Shown: in pieces, positions 1 through 9,015 of the stretch | Layout: every line of letters starts with the position of its first letter | Numbering within the stretch: the stretch's first letter is position 1 | NCBI GenBank assembly: GCA_011088105.1 | Contig: JAALKI010000005.1 | Span: 36,416 to 100,415, forward strand | DNA from: Nitrospirota bacterium | GTDB lineage: Bacteria; Nitrospirota; Nitrospiria; Nitrospirales; UBA8639 | DNA: 64,000 nt | Direction of reading: 5' to 3' | Notes under the pieces: generated by a model | Seen by the model: the letters and a program-made list of their open reading frames with translations, nothing else | The model's database searches: none | Told to the model about the DNA's origin: nothing | Translations under genes and position numbers: made by a program

Positions 1-1
1 C

Positions 2-229
2 TATGTCCAGAAGCTGGCTGACTATGTCGAAGCTCAAATGCAGGTATTGGCTCAGGGGATGACAACCGCAACTCCAACCAAGCTTGCCATTTTAGCTGCT
101 CTCAATATTGCGGATCAATTATTTCAACAGGAGCGCCGCAGGCAGGCCGGAGAGATTGAGGTTGATCAACGCGCACTTGATATGATGGAGTGTATTGAGA
201 AACAGTTATCTCCTTTGACATCGGAATAG
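2..229 (+). CDS. zapA: Cell division protein ZapA, C-terminal part (cut by window edge)
   Basis: The reading frame is open from the first bases of the window, so the gene starts upstream. The visible part ends in the ZapA signature, with residues reading LAALNIADQLF followed by a charged helical tail. ZapA is a small coiled-coil protein that binds FtsZ and promotes bundling of FtsZ protofilaments at the division site in the cytoplasm. An internal ATG at 38 would remove part of the conserved helix and is unlikely to be the true start. About 75 residues are visible, against a usual length of about 95-110. The next gene on the same strand is rny, 566 bases downstream. Confidence 0.8.
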   Translation, partial: YVQKLADYVEAQMQVLAQGMTTATPTKLAILAALNIADQLFQQERRRQAGEIEVDQRALDMMECIEKQLSPLTSE

Positions 230-795
230 ACAGGTCGGCTTGCATAACAGGAAAGGACTCTGGTAACGTTTTTACCTGTCAAAAGCTGTGTGGTAAATTA
301 TTGAAGTTTAGTTTGTAGGATTTTGTGTTTAGAATTGAAAGTCTATTGAAAGTGGCCTTGATCGAAGCAGAAAACTTTGTTTAAAGAGAGCTAACGTCAG
401 AGTATGGAGTTTGTTGGTATTGAAAAGCGTAGAAGAGTCAATCCACTTAGTAAAAATGAACTGTTTGATGGATGACGGTTTGGCGTATGTCATGAACAAA
501 CTGGGTCCTTGTCTGTCACACGGTGGCATAGGTAGTATAAAGGAACATATATTGCTGTGGAGTTGATCATTTCGTTAGGGTGAGTTTCCCCTTTACGCTT
601 TTTGCTATTTCTTACTCTCCTCGCTAGACTCTTTGCGAAAAGAGGTTTTTCTGTCTCTCATTTGCCGAATCCAATTCGGTACATTTCTCGGTCCTTCCAT
701 ATCTTTTCAATTCTACAAACAGAAGAATATTTGTTGCAGTTTGATTGGGTTTTCCTGTGCCAGGATGCTCAAAAAAATTGATTGAGAGGAGATAG
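230..795 (+). other. Non-coding gap between zapA and rny
   Basis: This 566-base stretch holds no open frame with protein-like composition on either strand. In several bacterial groups the DNA next to zapA encodes 6S RNA, so an RNA here is possible. I looked for the 6S pattern of a long closing stem with a central bubble and could not fold one convincingly. The last 15 bases carry the rny ribosome binding site, gaggag at 785-790. No clear promoter or terminator was recognised. Confidence 0.4.
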
Positions 796-2370
796 ATGAC
801 TATGGCTACTACCGTGATGCTCTCAGGGTTGGTGGGAGTTCTCGGCGTGTTTGTCGGGCTGGTGATCAATGGTCTCGTGCAACGGAAACGGTTGGCAGCA
901 CAGCGACGTGAAGCGGAGGAACAGGTTCGCCATCTGACACATTCGGCCGAGCGCGAAGCCGAAAATCTTGTCAAAGAAGCAAAGATTGAGTCCAAGGATC
1001 TCCTGTTTCAGGCAAAAGCGGAGATTGAGAAAAAGGATAAGGAAAAACGGGTTGAATTAGGTGGATTAGAAAAGCGGTTATTACAACAGCAAGACTCTGT
1101 AGAGAAAAAGTCAGCTAATCTTGACCGACGTGAAGAAGAAGGCCGGCAACGAGAGAAAACGATTCATCAATGGGAAGAGACGCTGAAAAAAAAGGAAGTA
1201 GCGTGTGAGCAGACCGTCAAGGAACATCGGGAAGCCTTGGAACGCATTGCTGGTCTTACGGTCGATGAAGCGAAACGGCAGTTATTTAGCGAAATTGAGA
1301 CCGAGGTCAAACTGGAAGCCACAGGCTTGAGCAAACGTATTATTGATGAGGCCAAGGAACAGGCCGAGCGACAGGCATGCGAAATTGTTACCCGTTCTAT
1401 TCAGCGTATCACACGCGATTATGTCAATGAAGCCACGATTTCAGTGGTTCCATTGGCGAGTGATGGCATGAAAGGTCGTATTATTGGGAGGGAAGGCCGC
1501 AATATTCGAGCCTTAGAGGCGGCAACAGGCGTGGATTTGATTGTTGATGAAACGCCCGAAGCCGTTATTGTGTCGGGCTTTGATCCATTACGCCGAGAAA
1601 TTGCAAAAGTCTCATTAGAACGTTTGATGCAGGATGGCCGTATTCATCCGACACGGATTGAAGAAGTTGTCGAAAAAGTTAAAGTCGACATTGATAAGCT
1701 GATGAGAGAAGACGCAGAAAAGGTCATCTTTGAGGTAGGCCTTTCGGACTTTCATCCTGAAATTGTCAAATTGCTTGGACGGTTAAAATACCGAACGAGC
1801 TATGGGCAAAATAATCTCTATCATGCCAGAGAAGCGGCCTACATTTGTGGGATTATGGCGTCAGAACTTGGGTTGGATGTGAAATTAGCGAAACGTGGAG
1901 CGCTGCTGCACGATATTGGTAAAGTCGTGAGTCATGAAGAGGAAGGGACCCATGCTATGCTGGGCGCTGAAATGGCGAAACGATTTGGGGAGTCAGAGAA
2001 AATCGTCAATGCTATTGCAGCGCATCATGAGCAAGTCGAACCGATCTGCCCAGAATCAGTCCTTGTGGCTGCCGCAGAGGCCTTGTCTGCTGCGCGTCCT
2101 GGTGCGCGTCGGGAAACACTTGAGGCCTATGTTAAACGCTTAGAGAAATTGGAATCGTTAGCGATGGCATTTTCTGGTGTGGAGAAAGCTTATGCGGTGC
2201 AAGCGGGTCGAGAAATTCGTGTGATTGTCCGCCACAATGAATTAACCGACCCAGAGTCGTTTAGTTTGTCACGAGACCTTTCCAAAAAAATTGAACAGGA
2301 AATGACGTATCCCGGACAAATCAAAGTCACCGTAATTCGAGAAAGTCGATATATCGAATTTGCAAAATAA
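796..2370 (+). CDS. rny: Ribonuclease Y
   Basis: RNase Y is a membrane-anchored endoribonuclease that starts mRNA decay. The 524-residue protein has the full family layout: one N-terminal transmembrane helix (about residues 7-26), a long charged coiled coil (about 30-180), a KH RNA-binding domain with GRIIGREGRNIRA near residue 226, and an HD phosphohydrolase domain with LLHDIGK near residue 370 and a following AAHHE. The ATG at 796 is preceded by gaggag six bases upstream. It is followed after 21 bases by the ymdB-like phosphodiesterase gene, a neighbour pair common in many bacteria. The length is normal for the family. Confidence 0.97.
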   Translation: MTMATTVMLSGLVGVLGVFVGLVINGLVQRKRLAAQRREAEEQVRHLTHSAEREAENLVKEAKIESKDLLFQAKAEIEKKDKEKRVELGGLEKRLLQQQDSVEKKSANLDRREEEGRQREKTIHQWEETLKKKEVACEQTVKEHREALERIAGLTVDEAKRQLFSEIETEVKLEATGLSKRIIDEAKEQAERQACEIVTRSIQRITRDYVNEATISVVPLASDGMKGRIIGREGRNIRALEAATGVDLIVDETPEAVIVSGFDPLRREIAKVSLERLMQDGRIHPTRIEEVVEKVKVDIDKLMREDAEKVIFEVGLSDFHPEIVKLLGRLKYRTSYGQNNLYHAREAAYICGIMASELGLDVKLAKRGALLHDIGKVVSHEEEGTHAMLGAEMAKRFGESEKIVNAIAAHHEQVEPICPESVLVAAAEALSAARPGARRETLEAYVKRLEKLESLAMAFSGVEKAYAVQAGREIRVIVRHNELTDPESFSLSRDLSKKIEQEMTYPGQIKVTVIRESRYIEFAK

Positions 2371-2391
2371 TAAAGAGAGTGAGTTCCCAAC

Positions 2392-3171
2392 GTGAAGATC
2401 CTGTTTATTGGCGATATCGTCGGCGAGCCTGGACGGAAGGCCATCATGACCCAATTGCCGGTTCTTGTTGCACAACATCAGATCGATGTTGTGATAGGAA
2501 ACGGAGAAAACGTAGCCGGTGGGTTTGGTATTACACCTGACTTGGCTGAGGAACTGTTTGATCTTGGGCTTTCTGCTGTTACGTTAGGCAATCATGCATG
2601 GGATAAAAAAGAGATTATGCCATTCATGGAAAAAGAGCCTCGCTTGCTTCGTCCTGCGAATTATCCAGATGGTGTTCCTGGTCGTGGAACCTTCCTGATT
2701 GATAGGCCGGGAGAGGATCCTATTGGGCTTGTCCAAATCATGGGTCGAGCCTTCATGCCGATATTAGATTGCCCTTTCCGAGTAGCTGAGCGAGAAGTCT
2801 CGATACTTCGACAAACAACAAAGACGATTATCGTTGATATGCATGCCGAAACCACATCGGAAAAAATGGCTATGGGGTATTTTTTGGATGGATCTGTAAC
2901 GGCTGTTGTAGGTACCCATACGCATGTTCAAACTGCGGATGAGACCATTCTTCCTAAGGGAACCGCGTATATCACGGATATTGGTATGACGGGACCAATT
3001 CACTCGGTGATTGGCATGAAAAAAGATATGGTGATTACAAAATTTCTCACCCAATTACCCCGGCGTTTTGAGGTTGCTTCGGGGCCTGCGGTGTTCGGTG
3101 CGGTTCTCATCACGATTGACCATGGCACGGGTCGTGCCGTGGAAATTCAGCGAATTCGAGACATTGATTAA
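2392..3171 (+). CDS. ymdB: YmdB-family metallophosphoesterase (cyclic nucleotide phosphodiesterase)
   Basis: This belongs to the TIGR00282/YmdB family of dinuclear metal phosphodiesterases, which hydrolyse 2',3'- or 3',5'-cyclic nucleotides in the cytoplasm. The metal-binding motifs are all visible: FIGDIVGEPGR at the N-terminus, NGENVAGG, TLGNHAWD, and GTHTHVQTAD in the C-terminal half. The length of 259 residues is typical. The start is GTG at 2392, 21 bases after rny, with gagag just upstream. Position between rny and xseA suggests co-transcription. The cellular substrate cannot be read from sequence. Confidence 0.92.
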   Translation: MKILFIGDIVGEPGRKAIMTQLPVLVAQHQIDVVIGNGENVAGGFGITPDLAEELFDLGLSAVTLGNHAWDKKEIMPFMEKEPRLLRPANYPDGVPGRGTFLIDRPGEDPIGLVQIMGRAFMPILDCPFRVAEREVSILRQTTKTIIVDMHAETTSEKMAMGYFLDGSVTAVVGTHTHVQTADETILPKGTAYITDIGMTGPIHSVIGMKKDMVITKFLTQLPRRFEVASGPAVFGAVLITIDHGTGRAVEIQRIRDID

Positions 3172-3186
3172 CGTGGTGGTCTCTCC

Positions 3187-4530
3187 GTGCATGTGTCGAC
3201 TCCCTCCGTTCTCACCGTTACCGAGCTTACCACACGCATTCGTTCTGCTCTGGAAAAGACATTCCCCGAGACTTGGGTAGAGGGTGAAGTTTCCAATTTA
3301 CGAAAACCCTCATCAGGTCATCTGTATTTTACGTTAAAAGATCAAACCAGTCAGATTCGCGTGGTGCTCTTTCGCGGCATTGCACAACATCTGCGATTTG
3401 ACGTGGAAGATGGTCAGCAAGTCATTGTGCGAGGCCGTCTAACGGTCTACGATCCACGGGGTGAGTACCAAATTATTCTGGAATCTCTTGAACCAAAAGG
3501 GATTGGGGTCCTTCAGATTGCGTTTGAGCAATTATACGCGAAATTTGAACAAGAAGGGCTCTTTGAACAAGAGCGAAAACGCCAGCTTCCTCTTCTGCCC
3601 AAAGTCGTTGGTCTTGTCACGTCCACCTCCGGAGCCGCTATTCATGACATGTTGACAATTTTTCAGAGGCGGTGTCCGGTCATTCATATTGTGATCTCCC
3701 CGGTTCAGGTACAAGGAGATAGAGCCAGCGTTCAGATTGCCGAGGCCATCCGTGCATTAAACGAGGAGGGTCGCGTAGAGGTGATTGTGGTTGGTCGTGG
3801 TGGTGGATCGATGGAAGATTTGTGGTGCTTTAATGAAGAACTGGTCGTTCGTGCCATCGTTGAGTCAAAAATTCCAGTCGTGTCGGCTGTTGGCCATGAA
3901 ACAGATTTTACCTTAGCTGATTTTGCTGCTGATCATCGGTCACCAACGCCTTCGGCTGCTGCTGAAGCCGTGTCTCCGGTTCTTGGAGAGCTTATCGAGA
4001 TGGTGATGATACATCACAATCGTTTGGTGAGGGCCATTCAAGGTGAAGTTCGCCTTCTGCGCCATCGAGTTATGGGGGCACGCCGTGCTATTCCGGATCC
4101 GCTGCTGTGGTTGAGTCGGTCTGTGCAACATGTGGATGATTTAGATCGTCGTTTACGACGAGCGCTCCAGACGTTGCCGGCAATGTTACGGCACCAAGTT
4201 TTGATTCTACAGTCCGAGGTGAATCGTCTCAGTCCTCGCAGCAAGATTCAGCAAAAACTGGTGCTCATGTCGCAGTGGTTTCAGCGAATGACAAAAGGCA
4301 TTCAAGGGACATTGGTCATCAAGCAACACCACATTGTTTCCAAGAGTGAGGCTTTGCAGAATCTGAGTCCATTGTCCATTTTGTCTCGTGGGTATAGTAT
4401 TCTGGAAACGGTTCACGATGGCCATGTCATTCGACATACGCAAGACGTTAATCCTGGTGATACTCTTCGGGCTCGTGTCGCATCGGGGCAAATTTATTGT
4501 GTCGTGGAGAAGGTGGAGCCAGGCCCCTGA
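3187..4530 (+). CDS. xseA: Exodeoxyribonuclease VII large subunit
   Basis: XseA is the catalytic large subunit of exonuclease VII, which degrades single-stranded DNA from both ends to short oligonucleotides. The 447-residue protein has an N-terminal OB-fold (WVEGEVSNLRKPSSGHLYFTLKD, residues about 28-50) and the catalytic core with GRGGGSMEDLW near residue 205 and GHETDFTLADFAADHRSPTPS near 240, followed by a helical C-terminal region. The start is taken as GTG at 3187, 15 bases after ymdB, because it precedes the conserved LTVTELT segment by about nine residues. The small subunit xseB follows after a 139-base gap. Confidence 0.96.
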   Translation: MHVSTPSVLTVTELTTRIRSALEKTFPETWVEGEVSNLRKPSSGHLYFTLKDQTSQIRVVLFRGIAQHLRFDVEDGQQVIVRGRLTVYDPRGEYQIILESLEPKGIGVLQIAFEQLYAKFEQEGLFEQERKRQLPLLPKVVGLVTSTSGAAIHDMLTIFQRRCPVIHIVISPVQVQGDRASVQIAEAIRALNEEGRVEVIVVGRGGGSMEDLWCFNEELVVRAIVESKIPVVSAVGHETDFTLADFAADHRSPTPSAAAEAVSPVLGELIEMVMIHHNRLVRAIQGEVRLLRHRVMGARRAIPDPLLWLSRSVQHVDDLDRRLRRALQTLPAMLRHQVLILQSEVNRLSPRSKIQQKLVLMSQWFQRMTKGIQGTLVIKQHHIVSKSEALQNLSPLSILSRGYSILETVHDGHVIRHTQDVNPGDTLRARVASGQIYCVVEKVEPGP

Positions 4531-4669
4531 TGTTGGTGTGACAACGATGAGGGTTTCATGGCCTTTCTCTCCAATGGCCTTGAGCCCATAGAGCTGCTCT
4601 CCTGTTGGAGTATTGTCGAAGGGCAACATGCTCTGGCATGTGTATGAATTTTGAAAAAAGGACTTGACT

Positions 4670-4915
4670 ATGGCTGCTGTAAAATTTGAAGAAGCATTGG
4701 CAAGGTTGGAAACGATTGTTACAGAGTTGGAAACAGGAAATTTGTCATTGAATGATTCATTGAAGATTTTTGAAGAAGGCATTAAGTTGTCAAAAACCTG
4801 TTTGAAAATGCTTGATGACGCTGATAGGAAAGTGGAGCTGATGGTTCAGGACAAGGAAGGCAAAAAGCAGCTTCAAGCCTTTACGCTCGATCATGATTCG
4901 GATAGAGGTACGTAA
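4670..4915 (+). CDS. xseB: Exodeoxyribonuclease VII small subunit
   Basis: XseB is the small helical subunit that binds several copies per XseA to form exonuclease VII. The protein of about 81 residues shows the family pattern KFEEALARLETIV, LETGNLSLNDSLKIFEEG and LSKTCLKMLDDADRKVE. A TTG two codons upstream (4664) is in frame, but the ATG at 4670 sits at better distance from aaaaaagga at 4654-4662, so it is preferred. It follows xseA on the same strand, consistent with a shared transcript. Confidence 0.93.
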   Translation: MAAVKFEEALARLETIVTELETGNLSLNDSLKIFEEGIKLSKTCLKMLDDADRKVELMVQDKEGKKQLQAFTLDHDSDRGT

Positions 4916-5006
4916 CGTTCAACGTGGGTTTGGTATTACTCGCTTCTTTTTGTCTTTTCCCCTCTGCTCTCGTATTTCCCTCATCAATGAATAGGCAGCC
5001 AAAATT

Positions 5007-5762
5007 TTGAAACAGCGCTTGGATATGGCACTCGTCTCTCAAGGTGTGGTCCAAAGTCGAGAGGAAGGTCATCGAGTGATTCTTGCGGGTCTCGTCAGGG
5101 TCAATGATGTGGTGATGGATAAGCCAGGAAAAATGATTCCCTCCGATGCTGTGATTACGCTGACAGCTAAACCTTCGCCCTATGTGAGCCGGGCTGGTGG
5201 AAAACTAGCCGCAGCCTTGGAACAATTGGACCTGAACTGTGCAGGGCTTACGACATTAGATGTTGGCGCTTCGACGGGGGGATTTACCGATTGTTTGCTC
5301 CAACGAGGCGTCACTCGTGTCTATGCGGTGGATGTTGGATATGGCCAACTGGCTTGGCGGATTCGGACTGATCCACGCGTGGTGGTCCTTGATCGTGTGA
5401 ATATTCGATATCTTCCTCGTTCTGCCGTGCCTGAGCCCATCGATCTTGCAGTGATTGATGTTTCTTTTATTTCTCTTAAAATCGTCTTGCCCTGTGTAAT
5501 GCCGTTTCTGACACATGAGGCAAAAGTCATTACGTTATTGAAACCTCAATTTGAAGTCGGGGTTGGGCAAGTTGGTCGGGGAGGAATCGTTCGAGATGAG
5601 AGTCAGCGTCGTCAGGTGACGCAAGATCTTCTCGCATATGCTCAGACCTTAGACCTTGAATGTATCGGCATACTGGATTCCCCCGTCATAGGGAAAAAGG
5701 GGAATCGAGAGATTTTGCTTGGGTTTTGTCGAAGTGCTTGCCCAGAGGTGCCGAGAGGATAG
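5007..5762 (+). CDS. tlyA: TlyA-family rRNA (cytidine-2'-O)-methyltransferase / hemolysin A
   Basis: TlyA proteins combine an S4 RNA-binding domain with an FtsJ-like Rossmann methyltransferase and, in characterised members, 2'-O-methylate rRNA. Here the S4 domain (KQRLDMALVSQGVVQSREE, then AGLVRVNDVV) fills residues 2-60, and the SAM motif LDVGASTGGFTDCLL lies near residue 85, followed by the KPQFE motif near 180. Length 251 fits the family. The start is taken as TTG at 5007, because the next ATG at 5025 would cut the S4 domain and an in-frame stop lies at 4992. Haemolytic activity is a historical name only. Confidence 0.92.
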   Translation: MKQRLDMALVSQGVVQSREEGHRVILAGLVRVNDVVMDKPGKMIPSDAVITLTAKPSPYVSRAGGKLAAALEQLDLNCAGLTTLDVGASTGGFTDCLLQRGVTRVYAVDVGYGQLAWRIRTDPRVVVLDRVNIRYLPRSAVPEPIDLAVIDVSFISLKIVLPCVMPFLTHEAKVITLLKPQFEVGVGQVGRGGIVRDESQRRQVTQDLLAYAQTLDLECIGILDSPVIGKKGNREILLGFCRSACPEVPRG

Positions 5763-5927
5763 CAAGAACGTAGCACTCTGTCCGCTCAGAGCTTGAGCCA
5801 TGGCGGAACGAGCACATAAAGAATACGTGCCCACAAACTCAAACACGGCATGTAGAAGAGGGGGCAGAATCGAAGCCGAATGGCTTTTCATGACTCTCGT
5901 GCCACACAATTTCTGAATCACACAGTC

Positions 5928-6251
5928 CTAACTGTAGCGGGGCACTGATGGATCGATTTCTAAAGACCAGGCCTCTATTCCACCAACAAGATTCTTCACA
6001 TTCGAGAAGCCTTGCTGAAGGAGAAAGCCTACAGCATCAGCGCTTCGCATACCTCGATGGCAGTAGGCCACAATCTCGTCGTTTGGATCTAATTGTTCCA
6101 TAGACTGGGGAAGCGTCCCCAAAGGAATTAACACGGATCCTTCTATTTTGGCGAGAGAATATTCATGTGGTTCTCTGACATCCAATAAAAATATGGTGTC
6201 CCCTTTGTCGAGACGATCTTTTAATTCTTTAACCGAAATCGCATAGCTCAT
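5928..6251 (-). CDS. Single-domain rhodanese-like protein
   Basis: A 107-residue rhodanese domain protein with LLDVREPHEYSLAKIEGS near the N-terminus and the active-site loop AYCHRGMRSADAV, in which the cysteine carries the persulfide. It is predicted to transfer sulfur (thiosulfate or persulfide to an acceptor) in the cytoplasm; no signal peptide is seen. The start at 6251 is fixed by a strong site aggagg at 6258-6263 on the minus strand; an ATG eight codons upstream lacks one. It is convergent with tlyA and divergent from the betaine synthesis gene, with about 216 bases shared as promoter space. Confidence 0.93.
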   Translation of the reverse strand: MSYAISVKELKDRLDKGDTIFLLDVREPHEYSLAKIEGSVLIPLGTLPQSMEQLDPNDEIVAYCHRGMRSADAVGFLLQQGFSNVKNLVGGIEAWSLEIDPSVPRYS

Positions 6252-6467
6252 GGTAAACCTCCTAAAGGGGAGCAATCATAAGCTTGCTGTTTCAACGATG
6301 TCAATTGACAAGGGGACTTGCAGTGAGATTGGGGAATCGCTAGACTTACCTCCCGCCCCTAAACACGGCCTTTCTTTCAGGAAACCTGGACAATGTGTTT
6401 ATTTGCCCTCCTTAGAATTAGAGGCCTTTCTATTTGGAGGTGCTGAGATGAAGTTAATGTGGAGGAA

Positions 6468-8123
6468 ATGATGATGCCGACGGAACAACAATATGGGGAA
6501 AATCCCATAGCCCAACGAAAGACCGATCTGTACAAACGAGAGTATGTGCATAGTTTTGTCAGAAAATGGGATGAGCTTATTGACTGGGAAGCCCGCTCAT
6601 CAGGAGAAGGAGATTTTTTTATCAATCTTCTCAAAGAACGGGGCGTCCGTCGTATCTTGGATGTGGCAACAGGTACAGGGTTTCATTCTGTGCGTCTGTT
6701 AAAGGCTGGCTTTGAAGTTGTGAGTGCCGATGGTAGTCCAGAAATGTTGGCGCAGGCCTTTGAGAATGCGAAAAATGCCGGATTTATCATGCGCACGATC
6801 CAAGCCGATTGGCGATGGTTGAGCCGAGACATTCACAACAAATTTGATGCGGTGATTTGTTTAGGGAATTCTTTGACGCATTTGTTTTCCGAACAGGACC
6901 GTCGTAAAGCCTTGGCCGAATTTTATGCGGCGCTGACCCATGATGGTGTCCTTATCTTAGATCAACGAAATTATGATGGTATTTTAGACCTGGGGTTTTC
7001 GACAAAGCATATTTATTACTATTGTGGTGACAATGTTCGAGCGGAGCCGGAATACGTTGATGAAGGATTAGCTCGGTTTCGCTATACCTTTCCAGACAAT
7101 TCCGAGTTTCACCTAAATATGTTTCCTCTTCGTAAAGAGTACACAAGACGGTTGATGCAAGAAGTTGGGTTTCAACAAGTGAAGACCTATGGAGACTTTG
7201 AAGAAACGTATAAAACGGAAAATCCTGACTTTTTCGTGCATGTTGCCGAAAAACGCTATAAAAATGAAGAGCGTCGAGTGCATGTGTCGCCAACGAATTA
7301 CTCGACAACGGTAGCCACGGCGCGCGACTACTATAACAGTAGCGATGCCGACCGCTTTTACGCGACGATTTGGGGTGGAGAGGACATCCACATTGGTCTG
7401 TACCAGCAGGAGTCGGATTCTATTGTTGCCGCAAGCCGTCGGACGGTTGAAAAAATGGCGTCTCTTCTCACGGGTATAGATGCGAAGACACGTGTGCTGG
7501 ACATTGGTTCGGGATATGGTGGGTCTGCCCGGTATCTGGTTAAACGGTTTGGATGTCAGGTTGGATGCCTAAATCTGAGTGAAGTCCAAAATCAACGGAA
7601 CCGAGAGCTCAATACCTCGGATGGGATTGCACTCTCGATCAATGTGATCGATGGGAACTTCGAGTCCATTCCTTTACCTGATGGAGCGGTCGATGTTGTT
7701 TGGTCGCAAGATGCGATTCTCCATAGTGGGAATCGGGAAAAGGTCTTTGAGGAAGTACATCGAGTTCTTGCATCTGGCGGACAATTGATTTTTACTGATC
7801 CTATGCAAACCGAATCCTGCCTCGCTGAAGCACTCGAGCCTATTCTAAAGCGCATTCATCTCGACTCGTTGGGGTCTATTGGTCTTTATAAGAACATCTT
7901 GTCCAACCTTGGGTTTCAAGAGATCCAAATTCTTGACCTTTCTGAACAATTGAGTGAACATTATTCTCGGGTGCGTCAAGAAATTGAAAAAAACTATTCC
8001 AATTTAACGCGTGTCTGTAGCGAGGAATATCTTCAGAAAATGAAAGAAGGTCTTCAACATTGGGTCGATGGAGGAAAAACTGGAAACCTGACGTGGGGAA
8101 TTCTGCACTTTCAAAAAATGTAA
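6468..8123 (+). CDS. Fused glycine/sarcosine N-methyltransferase and sarcosine/dimethylglycine N-methyltransferase (betaine synthesis)
   Basis: Two complete SAM-dependent methyltransferases are joined in one polypeptide of about 550 residues. The N-terminal half (motif ILDVATGTGFHSVRLL near residue 65) matches glycine/sarcosine N-methyltransferase, and the C-terminal half (YYNSSDADRFYATIWGGEDIHIG, then VLDIGSGYGGSARYL near residue 345) matches sarcosine/dimethylglycine methyltransferase. Together they convert glycine to the compatible solute glycine betaine using three SAM. Both are separate proteins in many halophiles; fused forms are known. Three ATGs follow ggagg at 6461-6465, so the start is 6468, 6471 or 6474; a GTG at 6459 lies across the binding site and is rejected. 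Confidence 0.92.
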   Translation: MMMPTEQQYGENPIAQRKTDLYKREYVHSFVRKWDELIDWEARSSGEGDFFINLLKERGVRRILDVATGTGFHSVRLLKAGFEVVSADGSPEMLAQAFENAKNAGFIMRTIQADWRWLSRDIHNKFDAVICLGNSLTHLFSEQDRRKALAEFYAALTHDGVLILDQRNYDGILDLGFSTKHIYYYCGDNVRAEPEYVDEGLARFRYTFPDNSEFHLNMFPLRKEYTRRLMQEVGFQQVKTYGDFEETYKTENPDFFVHVAEKRYKNEERRVHVSPTNYSTTVATARDYYNSSDADRFYATIWGGEDIHIGLYQQESDSIVAASRRTVEKMASLLTGIDAKTRVLDIGSGYGGSARYLVKRFGCQVGCLNLSEVQNQRNRELNTSDGIALSINVIDGNFESIPLPDGAVDVVWSQDAILHSGNREKVFEEVHRVLASGGQLIFTDPMQTESCLAEALEPILKRIHLDSLGSIGLYKNILSNLGFQEIQILDLSEQLSEHYSRVRQEIEKNYSNLTRVCSEEYLQKMKEGLQHWVDGGKTGNLTWGILHFQKM

Positions 8124-8142
8124 AGGCCCATTATTGTTGAAC

Positions 8143-8164
8143 ATGCGAGACTCTGGTCTCGCAT
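8143..8164 (+). terminator. Perfect hairpin after the betaine synthesis gene
   Basis: A perfect nine-base inverted repeat (atgcgagac / gtctcgcat) with a four-base loop lies 19 bases after the stop codon. The position fits a transcription terminator, but no run of T follows, so it may be a factor-dependent terminator or mRNA-stabilising stem instead. Confidence 0.55.
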
Positions 8165-8302
8165 AGGGTCGTATGTGTGGCGTAGTCCTCTCTAAAGGCC
8201 ACATACACCCTGATTGCATGCACAGGGTTCCTCAAGTGCGTCATCATCTGCATGAGTTGAGTGAAACGGACCGATTGGTCCAACGTCTACGGTTGAGTCC
8301 TT

Positions 8303-9004
8303 GTGAGTGTCTCTCGCCATCCTGCCGTTCTTCATATTCTGCCATCCGTCGTGTCTTACCAAAAGGCCTGGAAACGTCAACAGCAACTCCTAGAAGACCG
8401 AATTGCCTGTCGCCGCCATGATACCCTCGTGATTCTTGAGCATGCGCCTGTTTTCACGTTAGGAAGACGTTCCCATCCAGAGCATATGCAGGGTGATCTC
8501 GATGGGATCTATGAGCAGGGCTATGCTGTTCAAGAAGTCGAACGGGGAGGAGCGGTGACGTATCATGGCCCAGGGCAAGTGGTGGGATATCCAGTGCTGC
8601 AATTGCGTCATTATTGTACCGGCCCGAAAGTATATGTAGGCATGTTGGAGGAAGTGGTGCTACGGGTGCTGCGGGAATGGAATATCGTTGGCCGGCAGAT
8701 CGAACAATGGCGAGGTGTGTGGGTTGGTGAATCAGAATCCACGCTCCGAAAGATTGCTGCGATCGGGATTCATATCACACGTGGTGTGACGATGCATGGG
8801 TTTGCACTCAATGTCAATGTCGATCTGAGCCCTTTTGACCTGATTGTGCCCTGTGGAATCAAGGGTTGTCACGTGACATCTCTTGCCAAGGAACTGGGAA
8901 GCGATGTGGACATAACAGTGGTGAAGGAACGTCTCGCGCATCATTTTGCTGATGTATTTGGACTCGATTGGGAAGCGAGTCACAGCCTTTCCATGATCCC
9001 CTGA
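8303..9004 (+). CDS. lipB: Octanoyltransferase LipB
   Basis: LipB moves the octanoyl group from acyl carrier protein to lipoyl domains, the first step of protein lipoylation. The 233-residue protein has RRSHPEHM, the hallmark RGGAVTYHGPGQVVGYPVLQL segment (residues about 77-97), GIHITRGVTMHGFALNV with the catalytic-lysine region just before it (RKIAAIG), and VPCGIKGCHVTSL with the catalytic cysteine near residue 178. The GTG at 8303 is the start chosen; it gives the usual N-terminal length. It is convergent with the SDR gene on the other strand, 11 bases away. No lipA is seen in this window. Confidence 0.95.
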   Translation: MSVSRHPAVLHILPSVVSYQKAWKRQQQLLEDRIACRRHDTLVILEHAPVFTLGRRSHPEHMQGDLDGIYEQGYAVQEVERGGAVTYHGPGQVVGYPVLQLRHYCTGPKVYVGMLEEVVLRVLREWNIVGRQIEQWRGVWVGESESTLRKIAAIGIHITRGVTMHGFALNVNVDLSPFDLIVPCGIKGCHVTSLAKELGSDVDITVVKERLAHHFADVFGLDWEASHSLSMIP

Positions 9005-9015
9005 CCTCATCAGGG
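8999..9015. terminator. Short hairpin between convergent lipB and SDR genes
   Basis: CCCTGA and TCAGGG form a six-base stem with a five-base loop that spans the lipB stop codon and ends one base before the stop of the convergent gene. It could serve both strands, but it is short and lacks T tracts, so the call is tentative. Confidence 0.35.

Noticed and set aside
230..795. Possible 6S RNA between zapA and rny
   Set aside because: Position is suggestive, but no long closing stem with central bubble could be drawn at the expected 180-200 bases; the only pairing seen (aaggac with gtcctt, about 250 bases apart) is too short.
4207..4782. 191-residue minus-strand frame
   Set aside because: Lies mostly antisense to xseA and xseB, both well supported, and has no recognisable motif.
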